A DNA stretch of 64,000 bases from Cordia subcordata (taxonomy: Eukaryota; Streptophyta; Magnoliopsida; Boraginales; Cordiaceae): assembly GCA_028554755.1 (NCBI GenBank), contig JAPTOF010000003.1, positions 7,153,501 through 7,217,500 of the forward strand, given 5' to 3'. Within the stretch, counting starts at the first letter, position 1, and each line of letters begins with the position of its first letter. The notes under the pieces are model-generated. The model saw nothing but the letters and a program-made list of their open reading frames with translations. It had not been told where the DNA came from and searched no databases. Shown here piece after piece: positions 22,504-35,295 of the stretch. A program made the translations under genes and the position numbers.

Positions 22504-23860
22504 TTGGCATTTAAGAGGGATCAATACACATACTTCACACCTACTTTTCACACACATAAAACCCTAATTCACCAACCTTACACACACCTTTTCACACACT
22601 TCCTACTTGGATTCAAGCTTATTTGGAGGGCTTCAACAACTTTGGAGTAAGGATTTACTAAAGGATTATACAAAAATTGCGAGGATGAAAGGGGAGTTTC
22701 CTTATTCTTCTTTCATCCTATTTTATATTATATTTGAGTAGACTTGTTTAAGGTGATTTAGCTTGTGTAATGGGTTGATTATATACTCTTATGTTATGAG
22801 ATTTAATGGCTTAATATACATATGCTTTATTTTTCTTATTTTAGTGGCTATTATTTAATACAAGTCTAGGTGTTTGACAATATGCCTATATAAGTAGCAT
22901 ACACATAAATTGATGTCTATTTGCTACTAAACATCTCTAATCCATTATATAATCATGTCTATGTGTTTATGTGTCAATTGTATGAAGTGGGTAATGATTT
23001 TATTCATGTCTATGTGCATGTTTGCATGCCTCATAGTAGATATGACTACAATGTTGCATACATGTTGGTTCCCAATTTCTTTTAATGGCATATTCTGAGC
23101 ATGATGATTTTTGGTAGTTGAATAGGTCCCTTTATTCACTAACACCTCAGCTTAAAACATGTACGAATGCGCTAATAGGTCAAATCCCACTATAATGACC
23201 CTAGAATGACGATGCTTAACTTAAGGCTAGTCTAGATCAAGTCTCCTTTGACTTTAAACCAAGCCAATAGGTTTTTGGGTAGGTTTAGTCAAGTAGGTCT
23301 TGGCTTTAAACCCAACCAATGATTTAGGTAATAGGGTTGGTTTGTTCTAGATCACCTAGGAAGCTAGTTAGTCAATCTTAAGGCCCTAGGTCATAAGGAC
23401 CACATTACGACTCTAGGAGTGCACGCCTAGGGACAGACTCGCACCGACTCCTAGGGAGAAAGTAGGACACTAATTAGTAACCTAACTAAGATCAATCATC
23501 GTAATTAACCTATCCCCCATAATCCCATAGCATTTGAGTCTAGACTTACCCATTGTCAAGCAAAAGTCACCCAAGCTCATTTCATTTGCTAGTTCCTTCT
23601 AGGTTAGTTTGTTTTCCTCTTCTTCCATTCCCATTCTTCCTATAGTGTAGTTTTATTTCCCTTAGTTTGAGCTCCCGTTATATCCAAAAATCCAAAAAAA
23701 TATAGTTAGTTTAGGTTTTCTTTTAGGCATCTTTTAAGACACCACATAGAATCCTTTCCACAATTTGCTTCCCTGTGGTTCGACACCCTTTCTCAACACA
23801 CTACACTGTACTGATATGTGCGCTTGTAGGTCTTTAGGCTTGCTCACTAAAAGACGATCA

Positions 23861-24863
23861 GGAATTACGTGAAAAGTCCACAAACTAACAATCGAGTGGT
23901 CGAAGAAAGCAAGATGACAAGAGTCGAAGGCTGATATCATGGCCTGCTTTAATTTGAAGGCAAAACTTCGGTCGAGGAAAAATAAGATGGTGCATGGCAA
24001 CCACGTGCTCAATTCAAATAAGACCGAGTCTAATAAAATGTGCAGTGCTGAAATAGAAGGGACAAAAATGGAGCAAAGAACTCAGTCAACTCCAACCAAC
24101 CAGAGGATATCGGAGTCATTAGCCAAGTGTGAAGATTTCGGATGCGACAGCTATAAAAGTTGGTCAAAATCAAGAAGAAATAAGTTCCACAAACATTATG
24201 CATTTATCCTATATCTATCTCTTAGCTTCTTAGCTTCATAACTCTATAGCTTAGTCTTATCCTTAGTTTAGCTCATAGCTTAGTCTTAGTTAGCATAATG
24301 TTAGCTTAGTCAAATCCCAAACACCGCTGTAATTCACATTACGACCTAGATTTTTCCTTTCCACTGTAGTTCAGTTTATAGCTTTGCTGTAAATAAGTTT
24401 ATGGCCTTTCTAGCTTTAGCTGCAATTGGCTTTGTGGCTTGGTTCCCACTTTATGTCCGAGTTGTAATTAGGTTTATGGTAGAACTGATTTGTTGCAATT
24501 AACTTTGTAGTGTAACCTGGTAAATCTTTATTTCGCGTTCAGTCTAATTATTTGAGGATCCATCTTATTGTAATTTGTTTCTCTGATTGTAATGAAAGCT
24601 TGTTCTTTGGATTCATAGCGACTACATTGTTCTTTCTTTGATTTCTGATTTGGTTTTTGTTATGATTGACCAACCCGTATCTTGTTGTTTACAAAATCCC
24701 TAACTGAGTTTAGGGTAAGGGATAAAGAACCCACAATCATAAAATTGTCTGCGGAGACTCCCGGGTCAAAAAGGCGCCGCTTTAAGGTTCGTCCTTCGTG
24801 CTCCACCTGGCCTAGGCTGTGGCCTCAGGTGTGTGGCTTGGTGAAGGTTTTTCCAAGAAAACA
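23861..24863 (+). repeat. B 5' LTR, second fragment
   Basis: Continues B's 5' LTR after element A and matches 45040-45555 plus 47300-47749. It ends CCAAGAAAACA at 24863. Shared landmarks are TTTAGGGTAAGGGATAAAG, CACAATCATAAAATTGTCTG and GGTGAAGGTTTTTCCAAG. Confidence 0.85.
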
Positions 24864-24866
24864 ATT

Positions 24867-24886
24867 TTTGGCATGTCCAGTAGGAC
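24867..24886 (+). other. B candidate primer binding site
   Basis: TTTGGCATGTCCAGTAGGAC starts 3-4 nt after the LTR end and has the TGGC start expected of a PBS. I do not assign the tRNA. Confidence 0.5.
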
Positions 24887-25188
24887 TCGATTTCGATGTG
24901 GGTCAAAATATTTGAAGCAAAGGATTACCTATAGATGCTGAAGGAGGGATCGGTGCAGTGGCTATCCCTTCCACGTCCAATGAAGATGTGAATGTGGCTA
25001 ATCCTTTGGACACGAAACATGTTATTGTCACCCTATTTTCATCAAGCTGACGTCGAAGAGCACAGACACATGACGACGAGTCATCGTGGTCTAAGTTGCA
25101 CGACCAAAGCCTAGCACGATTGCAAGAAGGTCTCTTGACCTCTATGTAAGGTGTTGTTGCTAGCGCCACAGCTGAAGTCAGAGTTAAA

Positions 25189-27215
25189 ACATCTGTTAAG
25201 GTGTTGACGGAGTTTAATGAGATTATCATGAATGATCTGGCCCCTCTAATCGGCGTATTAGAGCAAATTGCTAAGGTGGTTTAGACCATGGTAGAAAATC
25301 AAGCGTTTTTGTTGGTGCAATTAGCCTCAAACAACCGTCATTTTGAACAGAATAATGACGAAGCACACAAGGCCATTGCTCAGGCTAAACAAATAGCCTT
25401 ACAGATGGAGAACCTTAGTGAGGCCACACGACTCAACAATAAGACTCATTTTCATGACATTGGCTATGCCATTGGCTAACAGGTCGTGGAGTAATGCAAC
25501 CATTGATGACCTAGCTAAACCAAGACATCGAGTAGAAGATATTTGGTTTGACTCGATGTATTGATGATGCTGGTAGAAGTCAGCAACCTAACCCTTAGGC
25601 CACAACTAAACAACCAAAGTCAGTTCGGCCATGGGCTGGGGATAATCCATTGCAACTAGCAAGGCCTATGGAGTTTGGGCAAGTACGTGTGATTCCACAA
25701 GCTACCACCTTAGATGGGTTTCGTGCTAAGCATAATCCTGATGCACCATCTGAACACTCTACTACCGGAGCTAATGAGGCTCTTACCAAGCTCGAGCCAC
25801 CAGTTACACCTTTAAACGTGTAGCAACCTCGAGTTCAGCCAGGGCCCATGCCAGCCCCAACACAAGTAAGGGCACATTAAGCTTGGGGGCACCCAAGAGT
25901 CCAAGATCCATATAGAGTAGGAAGAGTAAACCCGCATAGAATGAATCAAGCAAAACCACCGTCATATCCACCACTTGTGGCCTGGATGCCTAGGGGTAAC
26001 AAGTACCACTAGATGAGCCGTGGCCTCAAATTGGTGGTGAGATGCCACAGCAAGTAGCTCTTTATGTTGACCCAGGAGCCGTGCATTACATGGTGGCTGA
26101 AATGCTGCAACAACACCTCGAGCCGAGGGTACGAGTTAATCCACGGCCAACATATGGTAGGCCACACTCGTAGTAGGTTAACCATATCATAGAGTTCCTA
26201 AAAGGTTACAAAGCTTCTAAATTTACGTTGTTCTTTAAAGAGGATAATCAATCAACTTTGGAACATATCGTGAGGTTTACAACACAACGCAAAAAAGTTG
26301 CAAGCAATGATTATCTCAAATTACACCTGTTTAGAAGTTCTCTGATAGGGTCAGCCTTTCAGTGGTATACCAAATTGCATCCAAAATCGACGCAAACTTG
26401 GGCCAATATGGAGAGAATATTCCAAGAATAATTTTACAAAACTAAGCCAAATGTAATTGTAGCAGATCTGGCCGAGATGACAGAAGCCCTGGTGAATAAG
26501 CGGAGTAGTTCACCGCGCGGTTCAGACTGAGACACAACTGGTGCCACACGAGGCTTGAAGAACTAAAATATATGAAGCTTGCATTTGGAGGTTTGAATTT
26601 CGAACTCCGTAAGAAATTCAAGGGATAATTTTTCACAGACTTATTTCAATTGGCAACCCACGCAATGAAATACGAGCAATTGCTTTACAAATAAAGAGAG
26701 AAGTTCAGGCCAAACACTGCCACTATAAATATGATGGACCTGGCTAACAAGCAAACATAGGTCTGCAACCATCACGCGATAGGTAAAGGTGAAGTTTCAC
26801 TTGCTAAGGCTGCTAAGAGAAGTGGATATATGTGTCGGGCTTTGGCAAAGTCGGCTGTATAATCTCATAGTATTGGAGACCATAATCAACCACTACGAAG
26901 AGATCAAATAGAGACTGGTAAGTAGTATTCCTTCAACATAACCAAGACAGAGGTGATCTTTTATAATATTTAAAAGATAGGCAGATCACACTCCTGCCAA
27001 GGCATAGGATCTCACTATCTAAGGAATTGCACGACAAGCATTATTGTAAATGGTACTACTTTTGGTCCCATACTATGAATAACTGCATAGTTCTCCAGAA
27101 TGTGATTCAAAAGGCCATCAGTGATGGGAAGATCAAATTTTTAGAAATCATGGCAGCCAATAAGAATCTGTTCTCTTGGGAGGCCGGGGTTAACATGGTA
27201 GCAACTGATTTCTGA
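25189..27215 (+). pseudogene. B gag
   Basis: A coiled N-terminal part at about 25190-25479 (EFNEIIMNDLAPL, QIALQMENLSEATRLN) is followed by a capsid core at 26228-26431 (TLEHIVRFTTQ, LFRSSLIGSAFQWYTKLHP, WANMERIFQE), typical of Retrotrans_gag. Near 27030-27140 is a degraded Cys-His segment, YCKWYYFWSHTMNNC, which in relatives reads as a Cys/His motif ahead of the protease. Many stops and frameshifts separate the parts. Confidence 0.8.
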
Positions 27216-28459
27216 AGCACTTTCTCTCGAAGCCCTAAGTGAGAAAAGAATCCTTGGGGTTTAGGGAAGATGTTGAAAGGAAAAGAGCTCGCCATGGGGG
27301 AACCAAATGAGAAGGCTAACCCAAGGCACATCAACCGAAAGGAGGGTCAGAAATAAGTAACTTAGGTTGCAATAACTTTAGAAGAAGTGGCAAGCAGTCC
27401 TAAGCCTTATCTGATGGTCATTGGGAAAAGGTACACAATTGACCCTTTATAGGCACTAGATATTTAGAACTTCATGTGTATTCGATGTCGCTGAGAGTTG
27501 TCACAGGCCAAAAGATGTCTGATTGAGGGCAAATCTTCATCAAGATGGATAAAGCAAGGAAAGGTGGAATAAGGATGGTCAAAGCTAAACTCAGCGACGT
27601 AACAGAAGCCTTTGAGTTAATAGAAGAACAACAACTAGACGTCGGTAATCATCAGTCCAAATGGTATGACTATTGTTGGGTCGAAGACCAGGAGCACACT
27701 AGGTTACACCCTGGTTGTAGGGTTAAGCGAGAATGACTTTCGGTTCATCAGAGGTTGTTATTTCCTGAAGGACACCACGAGGAAAGACAGGAGGTGCTGA
27801 CAGTCAACTAGACATATCAGGCGCAATCGTCCATCTTGGGGTCACTACCTAAGTAGTTTATCCCTGATAGGTGCATCGGGAGTCTAGGGCCAAAGATACC
27901 AGCAATAAAAGTCACAGTATACCCATCAGGTTCTTATTATTATGGTGTCATTGCACAGCAGGGGTAGAAATGGAACGTAATGGCCTCGCGACTGAAGCAA
28001 GAAACTTCATCAAAGCCTAGTTCCTTTAGAATGACTAGAACCCAAAAATAGAGGTATTTAAGGAAGAGAGAAGTTGCAAAATTTGCTGAGAAAGGTAGGC
28101 AGAAACAAATCTCAGAGCAACTTTTGGACCCATGAACCCTTAATCCAAGTAAGAAATGAGGAGATGAAGATTTAGAGAAAGCTCGAGAGGACGAATCGTG
28201 CTTGGTAGAACAAGGCAAATGATAAAGACTAATATAGACTTTAGTGATGAGGAACCCAAATTTGATAAGATTTAGATAGGGGCAATTGAGTTTGGAGTTA
28301 ACATACTCTTACCTTGCCACTAAACTTTCAAGCACCCAATGATCAACAATCATGTCTGGAGGTAGATGTTTCCGAGATAGGAGTACCAGAGGCCCAACCT
28401 GAAATTCTTATCGAACCTGGGAACCTCATAAGGAGAAAGACAATGAAGTCTCTAATGCT

Positions 28460-28795
28460 TTGCAAATTTTAACCAAGCCTTTACCTATTCATCTTTCTCA
28501 GCATATAAAGCTGCTTTACATCGTGGCTCACTTCAAAAGACAACCGGTGACTAGATTACTGGTAAACAACAGAGCAGCGATCAATATCATGCCTATAGCC
28601 ACCATGAAAAAGTTGACGAAAACTAAAGTGGACTTGTTGAAAGACGACATCCCTATAGTCAGCTTCACTGGGGAGGTTGTGAAACTAAAAGGTATGTTGC
28701 TAATAAAAGTCATTGTGGGGAGCAAAACATCATGGGTGTGTTTTTTCCTAGTGGATTTAGTAGCAACTTTCAATGCTTTGTTAAGGCGAGATTAG
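28460..28795 (+). pseudogene. B aspartic protease
   Basis: An open stretch of 111 codons with the retropepsin shape: VTRLLVNNRAAINIMP where relatives have LVDNGAAINIMP, followed by FTGEVVKLKGMLLIKV and CFFLVDLVATFNALLRRD. The catalytic Asp is changed to Asn, so this copy would be inactive even if translated. Confidence 0.82.
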
Positions 28796-29219
28796 ATCCA
28801 TACTAGTATGTGTTTACCACATTCTCTTCACAAATGTCTTATTCTCTAGAATAATGGAAAGCTGGAGCTAGTTCAGGCTGATGAACGGCCTTTCTCAGTA
28901 AGTTCCAATTTGGCCAAAGCCTATTACTATGAAGTTGGTGTCAGCCCAGTAATTTTTACAATAAGGGCAAGTCATTACAACCTTAGACTTTTTGAGCTTT
29001 TCGAAGGCGAAAGCTGCCGAATCCCAGAGTCACTATCATATAGTCATGAGTAGTCCCTCATCGGCTATAAAGACTTGTGCAAACAATAAGGAAACTTTCC
29101 AAGACAAAGGCCTATAGCAATCATAACTTCTTCCACTCAGCCGACTATATCTATGAAGACAAATCTATGTTGACCAAGTTGAAGATGAAAGATTTACAAC
29201 CTACCCTGAAGAAGCTTGA

Positions 29220-29818
29220 TGATGCAAAAGCAGAGGTATAGGATCCCCCTTGGAAGAAATCTTCCAAGGAGAATATGGTAGTTAGCCTACCTACGTCAGC
29301 AGCCTACTACCACTAGAGCTAAAGGCTGACATAATTCAAGTCCTGCAGGAATTCTTAGATTATTTTGCTTGGGATTTTTCTAAGATGCTTGGGTTAGATC
29401 AAAGTTTAGTGGAGCACAAGTTGCTGATTAAGGAAAGATTCAAGCTATACAAGCAATCCCCTCGATACATAGAGACGAATATGATACTGGCAGTAATAGA
29501 TGAAATTGAAATACTTCTAAATATAGGTTTCAACATAACAGCCAGTTATTTGAAATGGTTGTCCAACATAGTCCCAGTGATCAAGAAGAATGGGAAAGTT
29601 AGGGTATGTATTGACTTTAGAAATCTCAATACAGCCACACCTAATGACGAATATCTAATGTCGGTTGTAGATTTGTTGGTTGATTTTGCGTCTGGTCATA
29701 GGTTCCTCTTATTCATGGATGCTCACTTAGGATATAACTAGATGTTCCTAATGGAGGAAGATGCCTCGAGGACAGCATTCAGATGCCTAAGGGCATTAGG
29801 CATCTACTAGTGGGTAGC
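29220..29818 (+). pseudogene. B reverse transcriptase, N-terminal part (split by element D)
   Basis: RT fingers and palm start: SNIVPVIKKNGKVRVCIDFR, NLNTATPNDEYLM, then LLFMDAHLGYN with the first catalytic Asp. It continues EEDASRTAFRCLRALGIY to WVA at 29818. Element D begins at 29819 and the frame resumes at 38554 with ITMPFGLKN, the normal next RT residues. Confidence 0.88.
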
Positions 29819-32800
29819 TAATGTGTGTCATTTGTGCATGTTTGTACATAGTATTTACATGCACGTTTAAAGGTGCTCTAGAGCATAATTGAGTGCATCA
29901 GTATAGAGTTTATGCATATTTGTTAATATTTGTACATAATGTATTTAGATGCATAAATACTGTACTAAGTGTTATATTTTGTGTTTTATATGAGTTCTAA
30001 GATGGGTCAAGCTTAAACAAGGAAGAAATGAGCTAAATGTTAGAGGCCAGAAGCAAAGAAAATGGAGATTGAAGATTAAAATGAGAAACTGGTCGATCCC
30101 CAAAAGCTACCGGATGACCAATAGAGTTGTCGGCAAATCCAGAGAACAGAAGACAGTAACGGCTGAGCCTACCGATTGACCTTGGTCAGTCAATTGGTTA
30201 TTCCAGAAAGTAGAGCAAAAAAACAGGTCTACCCCTTCTATTATTTGTTAGCCGGTAGGGTCTCCCAGTACTCGCACCAAAAGTCTATAAATAACTCGTT
30301 TTAGGTCATTTTTAGGAAAGGAACCTAATAATCTCTTAACCCATTAACCTTAACTCTTTTCCCACTTCAATTAACACCTTCACACACCTTTTAAACACCC
30401 TACCAAGCTAAGGATTGAAGCAATCAACAAGGATTTGAAGAGCTTTTAAGGATTTGGAAATAAGATTTAGGGGAATTCTTCTTGTTCTATCTCTAGATCT
30501 TGTAAATATGTTGCTAGAATATGCTAGATCTAGGGTTGATTGTGTAGGATCAATAATATTATAAGTGGTCTATCCTAGTCCATATTTTGAAAAATTCTAC
30601 CAAGAAAACATGCTAGGAAAATAAAATAACCACACAACACACACAAGAACATACTTAAGAACATATAAAACATAACTAGTATCTGCAAGCTAACCTCTTG
30701 AAGCATGAGGCCTTTGATGAAGCTATAATTATCACGAGCTTTGTTCCCGCTCATAAGCAAGGCCACCAAAAATTTAACTATAAGGGTGTCACAATAGGCA
30801 ACTCCCTAGTCTTCTTTCTTATGATTAAAGAGACCTATCTTGAGAGAACAACCCTAATGTAGGAAGAAGCAAAGTAATGTGTTCTTGAAATTCTAGCCAA
30901 AAAACCACATAATAAGTGTGCACTATGTGTTCTAGTATTCTCCTTCCAAATTGGAAGAGATCAACTACAAAATTTTTTAGAGGCTAGAAATGGTTTAAGG
31001 TCTTGCTTATTTGTAGGAAAAGTTTGGCTCCTAAACCTTGTAAACTTTCCATGTGGGAAACTTTTTCCTAGTAGTAAATGTTTGCCACATGTCATGGAAG
31101 TTATTTGTACAATTTGAATTCTTCTTATAGTAACTTTGTAGCACATGTCTTGGAAGATTGGGCCAAGCCCATAATCCACACCCAACATATAGTCTATAAT
31201 CCATATGGAGGCCCAAGCCCAATAAGAAATCATCCAAGCCCAATTAGGTTATCTTGGACTCTAAAAAAAGCCCAAACCCAATTCGAAGGTTTGGCCTAAT
31301 AAGGCTACTACCACAATATGGAATTTGCTCTTTCAAGATTACTCTCTCAAAGTCATTTCAACTAAGGAAGGGACCAAGAAGACACAATTAACCTTAGCTT
31401 TCAAAAATAATCAAAAATGTCCTTGCCCGATATAGGCAACGTTATAATTATTTTTAACTCTGATCTATTCCACCATAAGATCAAAGTTGCACTCCAAGAA
31501 TAATTACTATTACCCAAAAGCTTAACACAAAAGAATGTGAACTTTGTCTTTGACCTACTAAATAACCAACCATAATGCCCCTCTATGTATACCTGCAACT
31601 AAGGCTGGTACTTTGGCTTGTGTACTATCACCTCAGTTGTATCTTTTTCCGTTGGGTTTTTTATCTTATTGTCAACCATCCTTGGTCATGGAATCTCTTG
31701 ATTTAGGGAACAACCCTCAAGCCATATGATCTATACACCCATAAAGGTAGTATCACTAGATCTAAATTTCGACAATCCTAAAAAGGGCACATAGATTCCA
31801 TATTGCATATGCATGTTCTAATTAATTAGAACTTAACACTCAATACACAAGGGTGTTGATCTTAATAAAGTAAGATCTCACCCACAGTGAATCAAAGTAC
31901 CAAACCCTAACTTCATTAGTTCATCCACATATGCTCAAGATCAAGAGCAATGATCATTTATTAGCAGTGAGTATCTTGTTTTCTTTCTTTGATAGTACAT
32001 CTCTAGAAAACATACTTACAATGGTCCTGTCCAATACGTGACATACATACTATCGAGACAAATCCAAAAGGTACTCCAATGACCTAGGTAAATCACCCTT
32101 AACGAAGAGACTTGATCAATATAACCTTATTCCAGTAGACTACCAATACTACCATTCGATTACAGACTCAATTTATAATGTGACTAAATCTAGACTTGGA
32201 CCTACTATGCGTCTAGCCTCACTATGCACCTAAGTCATTAGTTCAAGTCAAGGAACCTTTATACATACATCAATAAGACATGCCAAAGATAATACGTAAG
32301 AAACTCATAATCCCATTTAACAAAATGATTATACATTGTTTAACATCCAAAATGTCATATACAAGTGAGTTTTAGGGCATACTAATCCTAACAGGTTGAT
32401 GTTGTATATTAGATTAGGGCTTTCAATAAAGGATTTGTATGTATCTATGGCTCTTAACACATGCTTATTTACATTGATTAATGGCATGAATCAATATGTC
32501 TGTTGCTAATAATCAAACATGTCTATGTATTTGTTAAAATGCCTAAGTGAAGTTGCATGTATTATTTTGTGTTTAACTATTATCAATAGTGGTCTCATCT
32601 TAGCCTTAATCCATGCCTAATGGCATAAGCCCTATTTGCAACTAAAGTGTGTTGATTAATATGCTTAATAAATGACTTAGTCTGGTAGGAGTATATCTCT
32701 AGTCTGAAGCAATACTAAAAAGGTACTTATTAACACTAGTTAATGCTCTAAGAGTCTAATCTCTAGCCTGAAACAATACTAATAGGTTAGTCTCTTGATT

Positions 32801-33317
32801 AGGACATTAATCAACACCAAAGAGAACTTAGTTAACTAAGCCCTAAAACCTAAAGTCATAAGGACCATGTTATACTCTAAAGAGATCTACCTAGGGATAG
32901 ACCCTCACTGAGTCTTAGTGGACAATAAGGTTAGTTAGCTAAGGTCTCCAAGAAAGCAATTAAGCCATCGATAGACTAAATCGTTATCTAAGCCCAAGTG
33001 TAGTTGCGACACAATCACCTTGGGTCTCGGTCTTCCTTGTTAGGTTTCTCTCCTTAGCTTGGCACTTATAGTTCCTCCATTAGATTAGGTTTATATTTAA
33101 GTTTTATTTTAGACCCCCCTTTCAATCAAAAATACCAAATATATACCAACACACACACGTAGCTATTCTTTAGCACTCTTGCACGTGAAGACCAAACTAA
33201 GTAGCCTCTCTATGAAGACGACCTCGCATACACACTTATTATACTAGACATGATTCGTACACTTACAACTTAGTTATATTTGTGCTTCATTTCCACTCAC
33301 CATTGAGTACACGATCA
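29819..33317 (+). repeat. D 5' LTR, interrupted by a solo LTR
   Basis: Shares with 36935-38553 the start region, a TATAAATAACTCG promoter-like motif near 30291, a CATGTCTATGTATTTGTT motif at about 32518 and the block GTCATAAGGACCATG near the end. Removing 30541-32400 brings it to about 1.64 kb, near the 1619 bp of the 3' copy. Confidence 0.85.
30541..32393. mobile_element. Solo LTR (about 1.85 kb) inside the D 5' LTR
   Basis: Absent from the D 3' LTR at the matching point (near 37635). It begins TGTGTAGGATC and ends ATCCTAACA, so the ends are partly inverted (TGT-AGGAT / ATCCTAACA). GGTTGAT flanks both sides (30534-30540 and 32394-32400). It has no gag or pol. It is best explained as an LTR left after recombination between the LTRs of a full element. 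The 7-nt flank is longer than the usual 5-nt duplication, so 2 nt may match by chance. Confidence 0.7.
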
Positions 33318-33323
33318 AGTTTT

Positions 33324-33341
33324 TGGTGTCATTGCTAGGGA
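33324..33341 (+). other. D primer binding site (tRNA-Asp type)
   Basis: TGGTGTCATTGCTAGGGA, 6 nt after the LTR end. A diverged form of the Athila tRNA-Asp primer site, as in A and C. Confidence 0.75.
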
Positions 33342-33540
33342 GACACGGTATTGGTTCTTGGTGTGTTTTTGTGTTTGTGATTGGTTACTTTTGTGCGCTC
33401 TATCTTTACTTGCTTTCCCTTATTTGAATACCATAAAAAAAATTGAAAAATTTTGAAAATCCAAAAAAAAAAAGAAAAATTTGACAATTCAAAAATTTTT
33501 TTTTTGAATTAAGAAAAGGTTTACTTGTGCTAATTGAGTA

Positions 33541-35295
33541 TGGATAATTCTAATACTTCTTGGTAGTCACTTGTATCCTCTTTCCCACCCCTTGTATATG
33601 CTTCCAATGCTTGTGTTCTATGTGATAGTTGCGACTATCATACTATATGTTGCCCTCTCGCATATGAAAAACCCTAATATTAGGCAAACGCAAGTCATGG
33701 CCCCTGTAGTCAAGCATATATTCATGAATCTCCATCTAGTTATCATGATTATAGGGAGTCATATTTTTATTTTTGTGATTATTGTGGAATCAGTGACCAT
33801 GACTTTAATTTTTGTCCCACTTTTCTTGCAAAGCCCAATAGTGCCCCTAGTAATCATGTGCCCATACATACATCTTCATCTAGTCATCATGATTATAGAA
33901 AGCCATATCATCCACCTTCGTCTTGGGGTCAAGATGACTTCTCATTCTATTCAGCTCCTAGCTTCGAATGTCCATCTCTAACACCATCATTTCCCATTTA
34001 TTCTTCTCCCAAGTTTTTTTATGGTTATGCTCAAAATCATTTTCAAAATGATTACCATTTCCATTCTGGTGAACCCTCTTCTCTTAGATCTCTCTCATAC
34101 GAAGATGAAAAGTTAGAGTATCTCCGATCCCTAATTCATTTCAACCATGAGAGACTAAAAGAGATAACCAAACAAGCATCCAGAATAGTCAAGTGCTTGA
34201 GTAGAGAAGTTGAGAATGAATAACCTGTGGTAAGAGTGTTGAGATACCTTTAGACTAGGTTGAAGGGATGGGAGTGAGGCCTTTAGATGAGGGAAATAGT
34301 GATGGAAAAGATGATGTTTGGGAGGAAGAAATAGAGAGAGAGGCGGATGGAGAGTTTACATCTTGTAGTAAGGATGAAGATGAGCTCGATGACACTTTTG
34401 GTTCTTAATGACACTTTTGGTTCTTAATGACAACTTTGGATATGTTTTAAAGGAAGTGGTACCTTATCCTCCCGTGCTTTCATCGCTTTCTATTGAGTCA
34501 TTTGAACCTATTTTTCCTTTTCTTCCTACTTTTCGAACACATTTGGAAGATGATCTTGATGTTTTAAGTACTCAATCGCATTTCGAGTCCACCTTTAAGG
34601 AGTTTAGTGTGCACATTTCCCTCGAGTATCCATTTTTGCATGATGAAGAATCCATTGAGTCCTATTTTTCCCCTCCTCCACCCATGTGTGAACCAACCTC
34701 ATTAGAGAAGGTTATGGAGTAGGACTTTTAAGTTGAGCGTTAGTGATAAATTGAAAGAGTTTGACAAGCTCTTAGTAAGTGTTGATTTAGAGCGATCTTT
34801 TGGAGAGAGCATAGTTTTTTCTCCAGGTGTAACATATGAGGATGAAATGGAGGAATTTGAGAGACTTTTGGATGGCTCTTATTCCTCTTTTGAACACACC
34901 ATTCTTGATCCTAGTTCCCCTTCCTCTAAATCTATTCCTTTGACTCCTCCAATCATATCACTTCATTTGATTATTCCTCATCTCCTACCGTTAAGTCTCC
35001 TACTACTTTAAAGCTCACATTTATTCCTTCTTGCATAAAACACTTTCACCTAGGATTAGGAAATATTCTTCCCACATTGCATGCATTGGACTTTTCATTG
35101 ACTCATGAGGAGGGTATGTTCTTAGCCCTTGATCATAAGAAGGCCATGGGGTGGTTAGTTAGCAAGCAAACGGCACATGTTCCTTCTTATTATTGCATGA
35201 TCCCTACCACATGTGAGCACAAATTTTTCTTTGACAATTTGGGGTGGGATTTTGAAAAGAAGTGCCTTGTTTATTTATTGCTTTATCCTATGTGA
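33541..35295 (+). pseudogene. D-element protein of unknown function, homologue of the C-element ORF
   Basis: Starts near MDNSNTSW at 33541. A first Cys/His cluster, CVLCDSCDYHTICC, is followed by a perfect knuckle, CDYCGISDHDFNFC (CX2CX4HX4C), at about 33775-33816. The Ser/His/Tyr/Pro-rich part (33858-34223, with SSWGQDDFSFYSAPSFECPS) and the acidic part (34408-35011) follow. The C-terminal block ALDFSLTHEEGMFLALDHKK with NLGWDFEKKC lies at 35077-35295. Parts and order match element C. A 19-nt tandem duplication at 34390-34427 shifts the frame, and stops occur elsewhere, so this copy is broken. Function unknown. Confidence 0.72.
34390..34427 (+). repeat. 19-nt perfect tandem duplication in the D ORF
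   Basis: TGACACTTTTGGTTCTTAA occurs twice in tandem. Element C has a single copy at the corresponding place (about 16205-16225). Nineteen is not a multiple of three, so the reading frame shifts here. Confidence 0.9.

Larger units (their letters stand above)
4073..23860 (+). mobile_element. Athila-like Gypsy retrotransposon A, inserted in the B 5' LTR
   Basis: A 5' LTR (4073-5947) and 3' LTR (21060-23860) bracket a PBS, gag-pol and 3' polypurine tracts. Flanking pentamers GAAAT (4068-4072) and GGAAT (23861-23865) are a one-mismatch target duplication. The uninterrupted B 3' LTR reads AAGGGAATTATG at this place, which confirms the insertion point. The element is itself split by element C (13143-20839). 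Without C its internal part is about 7.4 kb. Its gag-pol is crowded with stop codons, so it cannot make functional proteins. Confidence 0.88.
21060..23860 (+). repeat. A 3' LTR (2801 bp including a nested MITE pair)
   Basis: Starts TAATATGCC, the TG being mutated to TA relative to TGATGTGCC at 4073, and ends GACGATCA. It is colinear with 4073-5947. The extra length comes from the MITE insertion at 21556-22503, without which it is about 1.85 kb. Confidence 0.87.

Noticed and set aside
4500..24000. Possible tandem arrays or a CRISPR-like pattern from repeated blocks at 4.1-5.9, 13.1-15.2, 18.7-20.8 and 21.1-23.9 kb
   Set aside because: The blocks are kilobase LTR pairs with TG/CA ends, PBS and target duplications. 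There are no short, evenly spaced repeats with unique spacers.
24903..25229. 108-codon minus-strand open frame at the start of B
   Set aside because: Opposite the B leader and gag start, with no recognisable motif.
31031..31299. Short overlapping open frames on both strands inside the D 5' LTR insert
   Set aside because: No known motif, and the repeated GCCCAA units in the solo LTR explain the open frames.
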